Shown in pieces: positions 1-13,379 of a stretch of DNA of 64,000 bases. Source of the stretch: Thereva unica. Lineage: Eukaryota > Arthropoda > Insecta > Diptera > Therevidae. The stretch is taken from contig OX465286.1 of assembly GCA_949987705.1 (NCBI GenBank), forward strand, positions 15,079,676-15,143,675, written 5' to 3'. Made by a program: the position numbers and the translations under genes. A model generated the notes under the pieces. The model was not told the DNA's origin, did not search any database, and saw nothing but the letters and a program-made list of their open reading frames with translations. Numbering within the stretch: position 1 is the stretch's first letter; every line of letters begins with the position of its first letter.

Positions 1-1819
1 ACCCCGGGCTGACCAGTACTTCCCGAGATAATGGCCATTTCGCAACCCTCCTTTGGCCAATCACAAAAGAGGCCATAACTCCCGAACCCCTTGTTATTTC
101 TGGACCAAATAAAGTGCGCTGAACTCGGGGGAGCGAGCCCTTTCCAACGATGCCCCATTCATTGAGATCCCAGCACTTTCGTGAAATCGACCAAAAATAT
201 CCCAAGGGGTACCCCTTTGCAAAATTTCCGGTTTTGGGAAAATTCCAGAGTGGCCCTTTTTTGGATGGGAAATTGTTAGGGACCTCCCAGGGAGTCTGTG
301 AATTCAATACCACCCCGGGCTGACCAGTACTTCCCGAGATAATGGCCATTTCGCAACCCTCCTTTGGCCAATCACAAAAGAGGCCATAACTCCCGAACCC
401 CTTGTTATTTCTGGACCAAATAAAGTGCGCTGAACTCGGGGGAGCGAGCCCTTTCCAACGATGCCCCATTCATTGAGATCCCAGCACTTTCGTGAAATCG
501 ACCAAAAATATCCCAAGGGGTACCCCTTTGCAAAATTTCCGGTTTTGGAAAATTCCAGAGTGGCCCTTTTTTGGATGGGAAATTGTTAGGGACCTCCCAG
601 GGAGTCTGTGAATTCAATACCACCCCGGGCTGACCAGTACTTCCCGAGATAATGGCCATTTCGCAACCCTCCTTTGGCCAATCACAAAAGAGGCCATAAC
701 TCCCGAACCCCTTGTTATTTCTGGACCAAATAAAGTGCGCTGACCTCGGGGGAGCGAGCCCTTTCCAACGATGCCCCATTCATTAAGATCCCAGCACTTT
801 CGTGAAATCGACCAAAAATATCCCAAGGGGTACCCCTTTGCAAAATTTCCGGTTTTGGGAAAATTCCAGAGTGGCCCTTTTTTGGATGGGAAATTGTTAG
901 GGACCTCCCAGGGAGTCTGTGAATTCAATACCACCCCGGGCTGACCAGTACTTCCCGAGATAATGGCCATTTCGCAACCCTCCTTTGGCCAATCACAAAA
1001 GAGGCCATAACTCCCGAACCCCTTGTTATTTCTGGACCAAATAAAGTGCGCTGAACTCGGGGGAGCGAGCCCTTTCCAACGATGCCCCATTCATTGAGAT
1101 CCCAGCACTTTCGTGAAATCGACCAAAAATATCCCAAGGGGTACCCCTTTGCAAAATTTCCGGTTTTGGAAAATTCCAGAGTGGCCCTTTTTTGGATGGG
1201 AAATTGTTAGGGACCTCCCAGGGAGTCTGTGAATTCAATACCACCCCGGGCTGACCAGTACTTCCCGAGATAATGGCCATTTCGCAACCCTCCTTTGGCC
1301 AATCACAAAAGAGGCCATAACTCCCGAACCCCTTGTTATTTCTGGACCAAATAAAGTGCGCTGAACTCGGGGGAGCGAGCCCTTTCCAACGATGCCCCAT
1401 TCATTGAGATCCCAGCACTTTCGTGAAATCGACCAAAAATATCCCAAGGGGTACCCCTTTGCAAAATTTCCGGTTTTGGGAAAATTCTGGAGTGGCCCTT
1501 TTTTGGATGGGAAATTGTTAGGGACCTCCCAGGGAGTCTGTGAATTCAATCCCACCCCGGGCTGACCAGTACTTCCCGAGATAATGGCCATTTCGCAACC
1601 CTCCTTTGGCCAATCACAAAAGAGGCCATAACTCCCGAACCCCTTGTTATTTCTGGACCAAATAAAGTGCGCTGAACTCGGGGGAGCGAGCCCTTTCCAA
1701 CGATGCCCCATTCATTAAGATCCCAGCACTTTCGTGAAATCGACCAAAAATATCCCAAGGGGTACCCCTTTGCAAAATTTCCGGTTTTGGGAAAATTCTG
1801 GAGTGGCCCTTTTTTGGAT

Positions 1820-4620
1820 GGGAAATTGCTAGGAACCTCCCAGGGAGTCTGTGAATTCAATCCCACCCCGGGCTGACCAGTATTTCCCGAGATAATGGCC
1901 ATTTCGCAACCCTCCTTTGGCCAATCACAAAAGAGGCCATAACTCCCGAACCCCTTGTTATTTCTGGACCAAATAAAGTGCGCTGACCTCGGGGGAGCGA
2001 GCCCTTTCCAACGATGCCCCATTCATTAAGATCCCAGCACTTTCGTGAAATCGACCAAAAATATCCCAAGGGGTACCCCCTTTGCAAAATTTCCGGTTTT
2101 GGGAAAATTCTGGAGTGGCCCTTTTTTGGATGGGAAATTGCTAGGGACCTCCCAGGGAGTCTGTGAATTCAGTCCCACCCCGGGCTGACCAGTATTTCCC
2201 GAGATAATGGCCATTTCGCAACCTTCCTTTGGCCATTCACAAAAGAGGCCATAACTCCCGAACCCCTTGTTATTTCTGGACCAAATCGAGTGCGCTGAAC
2301 TCGGGGGAGCGAGCCCTTTCCAACGATGCCCCATTCATTAAGATCCCAGCACTTTCGTGAAATCGACCAAATATATCCCACAAAATTTCCCAGCACTTTC
2401 GTGAAATCGACCAAAAATATCCCAAGGGGTACCCCTTTGCAAAATTTCCGGTTTTGGGAAAATTCTAGAGTGGCCCTTTTTTGGATGGGAAATTGTTAGG
2501 GACCTCCCAGGGAGTCTGTGAATTCAATACCACCCCGGGCTGACCAGTATTTCCCGAGATAATGGCCATTTCGCAACCCCCCTTTGGCCAATCACAAAAG
2601 AGGCCATAACTCCCGAACCCCTTGTTATTTCTGGACCAAATAAAGTGCGCTGAACTCGGGGGAGCGAGCCCTTTCCAACGATGCCCCATTCATTGAGATC
2701 CCAGCACTTTCGTGAAATCGACCAAAAATATCCCAAGGGGTACCCCTTTGCAAAATTTCCGGTTTTGGGAAAATTCTGGAGTGGCCCTTTTTTGGATGGG
2801 AAATTGTTAGGGACCTCCCAGGGAGTCTGTGAATTCAATCCCACCCCGGGCTGACCAGTACTTCCCGAGATAATGGCCATTTCGCAACCCTCCTTTGGCC
2901 AATCACAAAAGAGGCCATAACTCCCGAACCCCTTGTTATTTCTGGACCAAATAAAGTGCGCTGAACTCGGGGGAGCGAGCCCTTTCCAACGATGCCCCAT
3001 TCATTAAGATCCCAGCACTTTCGTGAAATCGACCAAAAATATCCCAAGGGGTACCCCTTTGCAAAATTTCCGGTTTTGGGAAAATTCTGGAGTGGCCCTT
3101 TTTTGGATGGGAAATTGCTAGGGACCTCCCAGGGAGTCTGTGAATTCAGTCCCACCCCGGGCTGACCAGTATTTCCCGAGATAATGGCCATTTCGCAACC
3201 TTCCTTTGGCCATTCACAAAAGAGGCCATAACTCCCGAACCCCTTGTTATTTCTGGACCAGATCGAGTGCGCTGAACTCGGGGGAGCGAGTCCTTCCCAA
3301 CGATGCCCCATTCATTAAGATCCCAGCACTTTCGTCTAATCGACCAAAAATATCCCAAGGGGTACCCCTTTGCAAAATTTCCGGTTTTGGGAAAATTCTG
3401 GAGTGGCCCTTTTTTGGATGGGAAATTGCTAGGAACCTCCCAGGGAGTCTGTGAATTCAATCCCACCCCGGGCTGACCAGTATTTCCCGAGATAATGGCC
3501 ATTTCGCAACCCTCCTTTGGCCAATCACAAAAGAGGCCATAACTCCCGAACCCCTTGTTATTTCTGGACCAAATAAAGTGCGCTGACCTCGGGGGAGCGA
3601 GCCCTTTCCAACGATGCCCCATTCATTAAGATCCCAGCACTTTCTTGACATCGACCAAAAATATCCCAAGGGGTACCCCTTTGCAAAATTTCCGGTTTTG
3701 GGAAAATTCTGGAGTGGCCCTTTTTTGGATGGGAAATTGCTAGGGACCTCCCAGGGAGTCTGTGAATTCAGTCCCACCCCGGGCTGACCAGTATTTCCCG
3801 AGATAATGGCCATTTCGCAACCTTCCTTTGGCCATTCACAAAAGAGGCCATAACTCCCGAACCCCTTGTTATTTCTGGACCAAATCGAGTGCGCTGAACT
3901 CGGGGGAGCGAGCCCTTTCCAACGATGCCCCATTCATTAAGATCCCAGCACTTTCGTGAAATCGACCAAAAATATCCCACAAAATTTCCCAGCACTTTCG
4001 TGAAATCGATCAAAAATATCCCAAGGGGTACCCCTTTGCAAAATTTCCGGTTTTGGGAAAATTCTAGAGTGGCCCTTTTTTGGATGGGAAATTGTTAGGG
4101 ACCTCCCAGGGAGTCTGTGAATTCAATACCACCCCGGGCTGACCAGTATTTCCCGAGATAATGGCCATTTCGCAACCCCCCTTTGGCCAATCACAAAAGA
4201 GGCCATAACTCCCGAACCCCTTGTTATTTCTGGACCAAATAAAGTGCGCTGAACTCGGGGGAGCGAGCCCTTTCCAACGATGCCCCATTCATTGAGATCC
4301 CAGCACTTTCGTGAAATCGACCAAAAATATCCCAAGGGGTACCCCTTTGCAAAATTTCCGGTTTTGGGAAAATTCTGGAGTGGCCCTTTTTTGGATGGGA
4401 AATTGTTAGGGACCTCCCAGGGAGTCTGTGAATTCAATCCCACCCCGGGCTGACCAGTACTTCCCGAGATAATGGCCATTTCGCAACCCTCCTTTGGCCA
4501 ATCACAAAAGAGGCCATAACTCCCGAACCCCTTGTTATTTCTGGACCAAATAAAGTGCGCTGAACTCGGGGGAGCGAGCCCTTCCCAACGATGCCCCATT
4601 CATTAAGATCCCAGCACTTT
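1820..4620. repeat. Higher-order repeat, 1599-bp five-unit block (two copies)
   Basis: Variant positions recur at a distance of exactly 1599 bp: TTGCTAGGAACC at about 1828 and 3427, TGCGCTGACCTCGG at about 1980 and 3579, and a 44-bp internal duplication at 2345-2388 that reappears near 3944-3987. The block equals four 311-bp units plus one unit lengthened to 355 bp by that duplication. The similarity fades by about 4620, where the CATAATTTCC variant starts at 4672. The outer limits are approximate. Confidence 0.8.
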
Positions 4621-5899
4621 CGTGAAATCGACCAAAAATATCCCAAGGGGTACCCCTTTGCATAATTTCCGGTTTTGGGAAAATTCTGGAGTGGCCCTTT
4701 TTTGGATGGGAAATTGTTAGGGACCTCCCAGGGAGTCTGTGAATTCAATCCCACCCCGGGCTGGCCAGTATTTCCCGAGATAATGGCCATTTCGCAACCC
4801 TCCTTTGGCCAATCACAAAAGAGGCCATAACTCCCGAACCCCTTGTTATTTCTGGATCAAATAAAGTGCGCTGAACTCGGGGGAGCGAGCCCTTTCCAAC
4901 GATGCCCCATTCATTAAGATCCCAGCACTTTCGTGAAATCGACCAAAAATATCCCAAGGGGTACCCCTTTGCATAATTTCCGGTTTTGGGAAAATTCTGG
5001 AGTGGCCCTTTTTTGGATGGGAAATTGTTAGGGACCTCCCAGGGAGTCTGTGAATTCAATCCCACCCCGGGCTGACCAGTACTTCCCGAGATAATGGCCA
5101 TTTCGCAACCCTCCTTTGGCCAATCACAAAAGAGGCCATAACTCCCGAACCCCTTGTTATTTCTGGACCAAATAAAGTGCGCTGAACTCGGGGGAGCGAG
5201 CCCTTCCCAACGATGCCCCATTCATTAAGATCCCAGCACTTTCGTGAAATCGACCAAAAATATCCCAAGGGGTACCCCTTTGCATAATTTCCGGTTTTGG
5301 GAAAATTCTGGAGTGGCCCTTTTTTGGATGGGAAATTGTTAGGGACCTCCCAGGGAGTCTGTGAATTCAATCCCACCCCGGGCTGGCCAGTATTTCCCGA
5401 GATAATGGCCATTTCGCAACCCTCCTTTGGCCAATCACAAAAGAGGCCATAACTCCCGAACCCCTTGTTATTTCTGGACCAAATAAAGTGCGCTGAACTC
5501 GGGGGAGCGAGCCCTTTCCAACGATGCCCCATTCATTAAGATCCCAGCACTTTCGTGAAATCGACCAAAAATATCCCAAGGGGTACCCCTTTGCATAATT
5601 TCCGGTTTTGGGAAAATTCTGGAGTGGCCCTTTTTTGGATGGGAAATTGTTAGGGACCTCCCAGGGAGTCTGTGAATTCAATCCCACCCCGGGCTGGCCA
5701 GTATTTCCCGAGATAATGGCCATTTCGCAACCCTCCTTTGGCCAATCACAAAAGAGGCCATAACTCCCGAACCCCTTGTTATTTCTGGACCAAATAAAGT
5801 GCGCTGAACTCGGGGGAGCGAGCCCTTTCCAACGATGCCTCATTCATTAAGATCCCAGCACTTTCGTGAAATCGACCAAAAATATCCCAAGGGGTACCC

Positions 5900-8800
5900 C
5901 TTTGCATAATTTCCGGTTTTGGGAAAATTCTAGAGTGGCCCTTTTTTGGATGGGAAATTGTTAGGGACCTCCCAGGGAGTCTGTGAATTCAATACCACCC
6001 CGGGCTGACCAGTATTTCCCGAGATAATGGCCATTTCGCAACCCCCCTTTGGCCAATCACAAAAGAGGCCATAACTCCCGAACCCCTTGTTATTTCTGGA
6101 CCAAATAAAGTGCGCTGAACTCGGGGGAGCGAGCCCTTTCCAACGATGCCCCATTCATTAAGATCCCAGCACTTTCGTGAAATCGACCAAAAATATCCCA
6201 AGGGGTACCCCTTTGCATAATTTCCGGTTTTGGGAAAATTCTAGAGTGGCCCTTTTTTGGATGGGAAATTGTTAGGGGCCTCCCAGGGAGTCTGTGAATT
6301 CAATACCACCCCGGGCTGACCAGTATTTCCCGAGATAATGGCCATTTCGCAACCCCCCTTTGGCCAATCACAAAAGAGGCCATAACTCCCGAACCCCTTG
6401 TTATTTCTGGACCAAATAAAGTGCGCTGAACTCGGGGGAGCGAGCCCTTTCCAACGATGCCCCATTCATTAAGATCCCAGCACTTTCGTGAAATCGACCA
6501 AAAATATCCCAAGGGGTACCCCTTTGCATAATTTCCGGTTTTGGGAAAATTCTGGAGTGGCCCTTTTTTGGATGGGAAATTGTTAGGGACCTCCCAGGGA
6601 GTCTGTGAATTCAATCCCACCCCGGGCTGGCCAGTATTTCCCGAGATAATGGCCATTTCGCAACCCTCCTTTGGCCAATCACAAAAGAGGCCATAACTCC
6701 CGAACCCCTTGTTATTTCTGGACCAAATAAAGTGCGCTGAACTCGGGGGAGCGAGCCCTTTCCAACGATGCCCCATTCATTAAGATCCCAGCACTTTCGT
6801 GAAATCGACCAAAAATATCCCAAGGGGTACCCCTTTGCATAATTTCCGGTTTTGGGAAAATTCTGGAGTGGCCCTTTTTTGGATGGGAAATTGTTAGGGA
6901 CCTCCCAGGGAGTCTGTGAATTCAATCCCACCCCGGGCTGACCAGTACTTCCCGAGATAATGGCCATTTCGCAACCCTCCTTTGGCCAATCACAAAAGAG
7001 GCCATAACTCCCGAACCCCTTGTTATTTCTGGACCAAATAAAGTGCGCTGAACTCGGGGGAGCGAGCCCTTCCCAACGATGCCCCATTCATTAAGATCCC
7101 AGCACTTTCGTGAAATCGACCAAAAATATCCCAAGGGGTACCCCTTTGCATAATTTCCGGTTTTGGGAAAATTCTGGAGTGGCCCTTTTTTGGATGGGAA
7201 ATTGTTAGGGACCTCCCAGGGAGTCTGTGAGTTCAATCCCACCCCGGGCTGACCAGTATTTCCCGAGATAATGGCCATTTCGCAACCCTCCTTTGGCCAA
7301 TCACAAAAGAGGCCATAACTCCCGAACCCCTTGTTATTTCTGGACCAAATAAAGTGCGCTGAACTCGGGGGAGCGAGCCCTTCCCAACGATGCCCCATTC
7401 ATTAAGATCCCAGCACTTTCGTGAAATCGACCAAAAATATCCCAAGGGGTACCCCTTTGCATAATTTCCGGTTTTGGGAAAATTCTGGAGTGGCCCTTTT
7501 TTGGATGGGAAATTGTTAGGGACCTCCCAGGGAGTCTGTGAGTTCAATCCCACCCCGGGCTGACCAGTATTTCCCGAGATAATGGCCATTTCGCAACCCT
7601 CCTTTGGCCAATCACAAAAGAGGCCATAACTCCCGAACCCCTTGTTATTTCTGGATCAAATAAAGTGCGCTGAACTCGGGGGAGCGAGCCCTTTCCAACG
7701 ATGCCCCATTCATTAAGATCCCAGCACTTTCGTGAAATCGACCAAAAATATCCCAAGGGGTACCCCTTTGCATAATTTCCGGTTTTGGGAAAATTCTGGA
7801 GTGGCCCTTTTTTGGATGGGAAATTGTTAGGGACCTCCCAGGGAGTCTGTGAATTCAATCCCACCCCGGGCTGGCCAGTATTTCCCGAGATAATGGCCAT
7901 TTCGCAACCCTCCTTTGGCCAATCACAAAAGAGGCCATAACTCCCGAACCCCTTGTTATTTCTGGACCAAATAAAGTGCGCTGAACTCGGGGGAGCGAGC
8001 CCTTTCCAACGATGCCCCATTCATTAAGATCCCAGCACTTTCGTGAAATCGACCAAAAATATCCCAAGGGGTACCCCTTTGCATAATTTCCGGTTTTGGG
8101 AAAATTCTGGAGTGGCCCTTTTTTGGATGGGAAATTGTTAGGGACCTCCCAGGGAGTCTGTGAATTCAATCCCACCCCGGGCTGGCCAGTATTTCCCGAG
8201 ATAATGGCCATTTCGCAACCCTCCTTTGGCCAATCACAAAAGAGGCCATAACTCCCGAACCCCTTGTTATTTCTGGACCAAATAAAGTGCGCTGAACTCG
8301 GGGGAGCGAGCCCTTTCCAACGATGCCCCATTCATTAAGATCCCAGCACTTTCGTGAAATCGACCAAAAATATCCCAAGGGGTACCCCTTTGCATAATTT
8401 CCGGTTTTGGGAAAATTCTAGAGTGGCCCTTTTTTGGATGGGAAATTGTTAGGGACCTCCCAGGGAGTCTGTGAATTCAATACCACCCCGGGCTGACCAG
8501 TATTTCCCGAGATAATGGCCATTTCGCAACCCCCCTTTGGCCAATCACAAAAGAGGCCATAACTCCCGAACCCCTTGTTATTTCTGGACCAAATAAAGTG
8601 CGCTGAACTCGGGGGAGCGAGCCCTTTCCAACGATGCCCCATTCATTAAGATCCCAGCACTTTCGTGAAATCGACCAAAAATATCCCAAGGGGTACCCCT
8701 TTGCATAATTTCCGGTTTTGGGAAAATTCTAGAGTGGCCCTTTTTTGGATGGGAAATTGTTAGGGGCCTCCCAGGGAGTCTGTGAATTCAATACCACCCC

Positions 8801-8990
8801 GGGCTGACCAGTATTTCCCGAGATAATGGCCATTTCGCAACCCCCCTTTGGCCAATCACAAAAGAGGCCATAACTCCCGAACCCCTTGTTATTTCTGGAC
8901 CAAATAAAGTGCGCTGAACTCGGGGGAGCGAGCCCTTTCCAACGATGCCCCATTCATTAAGATCCCAGCACTTTCGTGAAATCGACCAAA
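5900..8990. repeat. Higher-order repeat, 2488-bp eight-unit period
   Basis: A pair of marked units (TTCTAGAGTGG followed by CAACCCCCCTTTGG, then a unit with TTAGGGGCCTCC) occurs at about 5930-6465 and again at about 8418-8953. The offset is exactly 2488 bp, or eight units. Between them run ordinary CATAATTTCC-type units. This shows duplication of an eight-unit segment. Limits are approximate. Confidence 0.75.
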
Positions 8991-11900
8991 AATATCCCAA
9001 GGGGTACCCCTTTGCATAATTTCCGGTTTTGGGAAAATTCTGGAGTGGCCCTTTTTTGGATGGGAAATTGTTAGGGACCTCCCAGGGAGTCTTTGAATTC
9101 AATCCCACCCCGGACTGACCAGTATTTCCCGAGATAATGGACATTTCGCAACCCTCCTTTGGCCAATCACAAAAGAGGCCATAACTCCCGAACCCCTTGT
9201 TATTTCTGGACCAAATAAAGTGCGCTGAACTCGGGGGAGCGAGCCCTTTCCAACGATGCCCCATTCATTAAGATCCCAGCACTTTCGTGAAATCGACCAA
9301 AAATATCCCAAGGGGTACCCCTTTGCATAATTTCCGGTTTTGGGAAAATTCTGGAGTGGCCCTTTTTTGGATGGGAAATTGTTAGGGACCTCCCAGGGAG
9401 TCTGTGAATTCAATCCCACCCCGGGCTGACCAGTATTTCCCGAGATAATGGACATTTCGCAACCCTCCTTTGGCCAATCACAAAAGAGGCCATAACTCCC
9501 GAACCCCTTGTTATTTCTGGACCAAATAAAGTGCGCTGAACTCGGGGGAGCGAGCCCTTTCCAACGATGCCCCATTCATTAAGATCCCAGCACTTTCGTG
9601 AAATCGACCAAAAATATCCCAAGGGGTACCCCTTTGCATAATTTCCGGTTTTGGGAAAATTCTGGAGTGGCCCTTTTTTGGATGGGAAATTGTTAGGGAC
9701 CTCCCAGGGAGTCTGTGAATTCAATCCCACCCCGGACTGACCAGTATTTCCCGAGATAATGGCCATTTCGCAACCCCCCTTTGGCCAATCACAAAAGAGG
9801 CCATAACTCCCGAACCCCTTGTTATTTCTGGACCAAATAAAGTGCGCTGAACTCGGGGGAGCGAGCCCTTTCCAACGATGCCCCATTCATTAAGATCCCA
9901 GCACTTTCGTGAAATCGACCAAAAATATCCCAAGGGGTACCCCTTTGCATAATTTCCGGTTTTGGGAAAATTCTGGAGTGGCCCTTTTTTGGATGGGAAA
10001 TTGTTAGGGACCTCCCAGGGAGTCTGTGAATTCAATCCCACCCCGGGCTGACCAGTATTTCCCGAGATAATGGACATTTCGCAACCCTCCTTTGGCCTAT
10101 CACAAAAGAGGCCCTAATTCCCGAACCCCTTGTTATTTCTGGACCAAATAAAGTGCGCTGAACTCGGGGGAGCGAGCCCTTTCCAACGATGCCCCATTCA
10201 TTAAGATCCCAGCACTTTCGTGAAATCGACCAAAAATATCCCAAGGGGTACCCCTTTGCATAATTTCCGGTTTTGGGAAAATTCTGGAGTGGCCCTTTTT
10301 TGGATGGGAAATTGTTAGGGACCTCCCAGGGAGTCTGTGAATTCAATCCCACCCCGGGCTGACCAGTATTTCCCGAGATAATGGACATTTCGCAACCCTC
10401 CTTTGGCCAATCACAAAAGAGGCCATAACTCCCGAACCCCTTGTTATTTCTGGACCAAATAAAGTGCGCTGAACTCGGGGGAGCGAGCCCTTTCCAACGA
10501 TGCCCCATTCATTAAGATCCCAGCACTTTCGTGAAATCGACCAAAAATATCCCAAGGGGTACCCCTTTGCATAATTTCCGGTTTTGGGAAAATTCTGGAG
10601 TGGCCCTTTTTTGGATGGGAAATTGTTAGGGACCTCCCAGGGAGTCTGTGAATTCAATCCCACCCCGGGCTGACCAGTATTTCCCGAGATAATGGACATT
10701 TCGCAACCCTCCTTTGGCCAATCACAAAAGAGGCCATAACTCCCGAACCCCTTGTTATTTCTGGACCAAATAAAGTGCGCTGAACTCGGGGGAGCGAGCC
10801 CTTTCCAACGATGCCCCATTCATTAAGGTCCCAGCACTTTCGTGAAATCGACCAAAAATATCCCAAGGGGTACCCCTTTTCATAATTTCCGGTTTTGGGA
10901 AAATTCTGGAGTGGCCCTTTTTTGGATGGGAAATTGTTAGGGACCTCCCAGGGAGTCTGTGAATTCAATCCCACCCCGGGCTGACCAGTATTTCCCGAGA
11001 TAATGGACATTTCGCAACCCTCCTTTGGCCAATCACAAACGAGGCCATAACTCCCGAACCCCTTGTTATTTCTGGACCAAATAAAGTGCGCTGAACTCGG
11101 GGGAGCGAGCCCTTTCCAACGATGCCCCATTCATTAAGATCCCAGCACTTTCGTGAAATCGACCAAAAATATCCCAAGGGGTACCCCTTTGCATAATTTC
11201 CGGTTTTGGGAAAATTCTGGAGTGGCCCTTTTTTGGATGGGAAATTGTTAGGGACCTCCCAGGGAGTCTGTGAATTCAATCCCACCCCGGGCTGACCAGT
11301 ATTTCCCGAGATAATGGACATTTCGCAACCCTCCTTTGGCCAATCACAAAAGAGGCCATAACTCCCGAACCCCTTGTTATTTCTGGATCAAATAAAGTGC
11401 GCTGAACTCGGGGGAGCGAGCCCTTTCCAACGATGCCCCATTCATTAAGATCCCAGCACTTTCGTGAAATCGACCAAAAATATCCCAAGGGGTACCCCTT
11501 TGCATAATTTCCGGTTTTGGGAAAATTCTGGAGTGGCCCTTTTTTGGATGGGAAATTGTTAGGGACCTCCCAGGGAGTCTGTGAATTCAATCCCACCCCG
11601 GGCTGACCAGTATTTCCCGAGATAATGGACATTTCGCAACCCTCCTTTGGCCAATCACAAACGAGGCCATAACTCCCGAACCCCTTGTTATTTCTGGACC
11701 AAATAAAGTGCGCTGAACTCGGGGGAGCGAGCCCTTTCCAACGATGCCCCATTCATTAAGATCCCAGCACTTTCGTGAAATCGACCAAAAATATCCCAAG
11801 GGGTACCCCTTTGCATAATTTCCGGTTTTGGGAAAATTCTGGAGTGGCCCTTTTTTGGATGGGAAATTGTTAGGGACCTCCCAGGGAGTCTGTGAATTCA

Positions 11901-12066
11901 ATCCCACCCCGGGCTGGCCAGTATTTCCCGAGATAATGGCCATTTCGCAACCCTCCTTTGGCCAATCACAAAAGAGGCCATAACTCCCGAACCCCTTGTT
12001 ATTTCTGGATCAAATAAAGTGCGCTGAACTCGGGGGAGCGAGCCCTTTCCAACGATGCCCCATTCA

Positions 12067-12792
12067 TCCAGATCCGAGCACTTTCGAAAAATTACCCAAA
12101 AATATCCAAAGGGGTACCCCTTTGAAAATTTCCGGTTTTGGGCAATTTCTGGAGTGGCCCTTTTTTTGATGGGAAATTGTTAGGGACCTCGCAGGGAGTC
12201 TGTGATTTCAATATCACCCCGGGCTGACCAGTATTTCCCGAGATAATGGCTATTTTGTACCCTCCTTTGGCCATTCACAAAACCGGCCATAACTCCCGAA
12301 CCCTTTGGAATTTTGGGACCAAATTTCGTGCGTTGAACTCGGGGGAGCGAGCCCTTTCCAACGATGCCCCATTCATCCAGATCCGAGCACTTTCGAAAAA
12401 TTACCCAAAAATATCCCAAGGGGTACCCCTTTGAAAATTTCCGGTTTTGGGCAATTTCTGGAGTGGCCCTTTTTTTGATGGGAAATTGTTAGGGACTTCG
12501 CAGGGAGTCTGTGATTTCAATCCCACCCCGGGCTGACCAGTATTTCCCGAGATAATGGCTATTTTGTACCCTCCTTTGGCCATTCACAAAACCGGCCATA
12601 ACTCCCGAACTCTTTGGAATTTTGGGACCAAATTTCGTGCGTTGAACTCGGGGGAGCGAGCCCTTTCCAACGATGCCCCATTCATCCAGATCCGAGCACT
12701 TTCGAAAAATTACCCAAAAATATCCAAAGGGGTACCCCTTTGAAAATTTCCGGTTTTGGGCAATTTCTGGAGTGGCCCTTTTTTTGATGGGA
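12067..12792. repeat. Island of diverged satellite monomers (type B)
   Basis: About 2.3 units here differ strongly from the rest of the array: CATCCAGATCCGAGCAC replaces CATTAAGATCCCAGCAC, TTCGAAAAATTACCC replaces TTCGTGAAATCGACC, TGGCTATTTTGTACCC replaces TGGCCATTTCGCAACC, and GGAATTTTGGGACC replaces the GTTATTTCTGGACC stretch. Their period is about 309 bp. Both edges join type A units without loss of register. In two of these units the KpnI palindrome extends to 18 bp (CAAAGGGGTACCCCTTTG, 12107-12124 and again near 12725). Confidence 0.9.
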
Positions 12793-13379
12793 AATTGTTA
12801 GGGACCTCCCAGGGAGTCTGTGAATTCAATCCCACCCCGGGCTGGCCAGTATTTCCCGAGATAATGGCCATTTCGCAACCCTCCTTTGGCCAATCACAAA
12901 AGAGGCCATAACTCCCGAACCCCTTGTTATTTCTGGACCAAATAAAGTGCGCTGAACTCGGGGGAGCGAGCCCTTTCCAACGATGCCCCATTCATTAAGA
13001 TCCCAGCACTTTCGTGAAATCGACCAAAAATATCCCAAGGGGTACCCCTTTGCAAAATTTCCGGTTTTGGGAAAATTCTGGAGTGGCCCTTTTTGGATGG
13101 GAAATTGTTAGGGACCTCCCAGGGAGTCTGTGAATTCAATCCCACCCCTTGCTGACCAGTATTTCCCGAGATAATGGCCATTTCGCAACCCTCCTTTGGC
13201 CTTTCACAAAAGAGGCCATAACTCCCGAACCCTTGTTATTTCTGGACCAAATCAAGTGCGCTGAACTCGGGGGAGCGAGCCCTTTCCAACGATACCCCAT
13301 TCATTAAGATCCCAGCACTTTCGTGAAATCGACCAAAAATATCCCAAGGGGTACCCCTTTGCAAAATTTCCGGTTTTGG

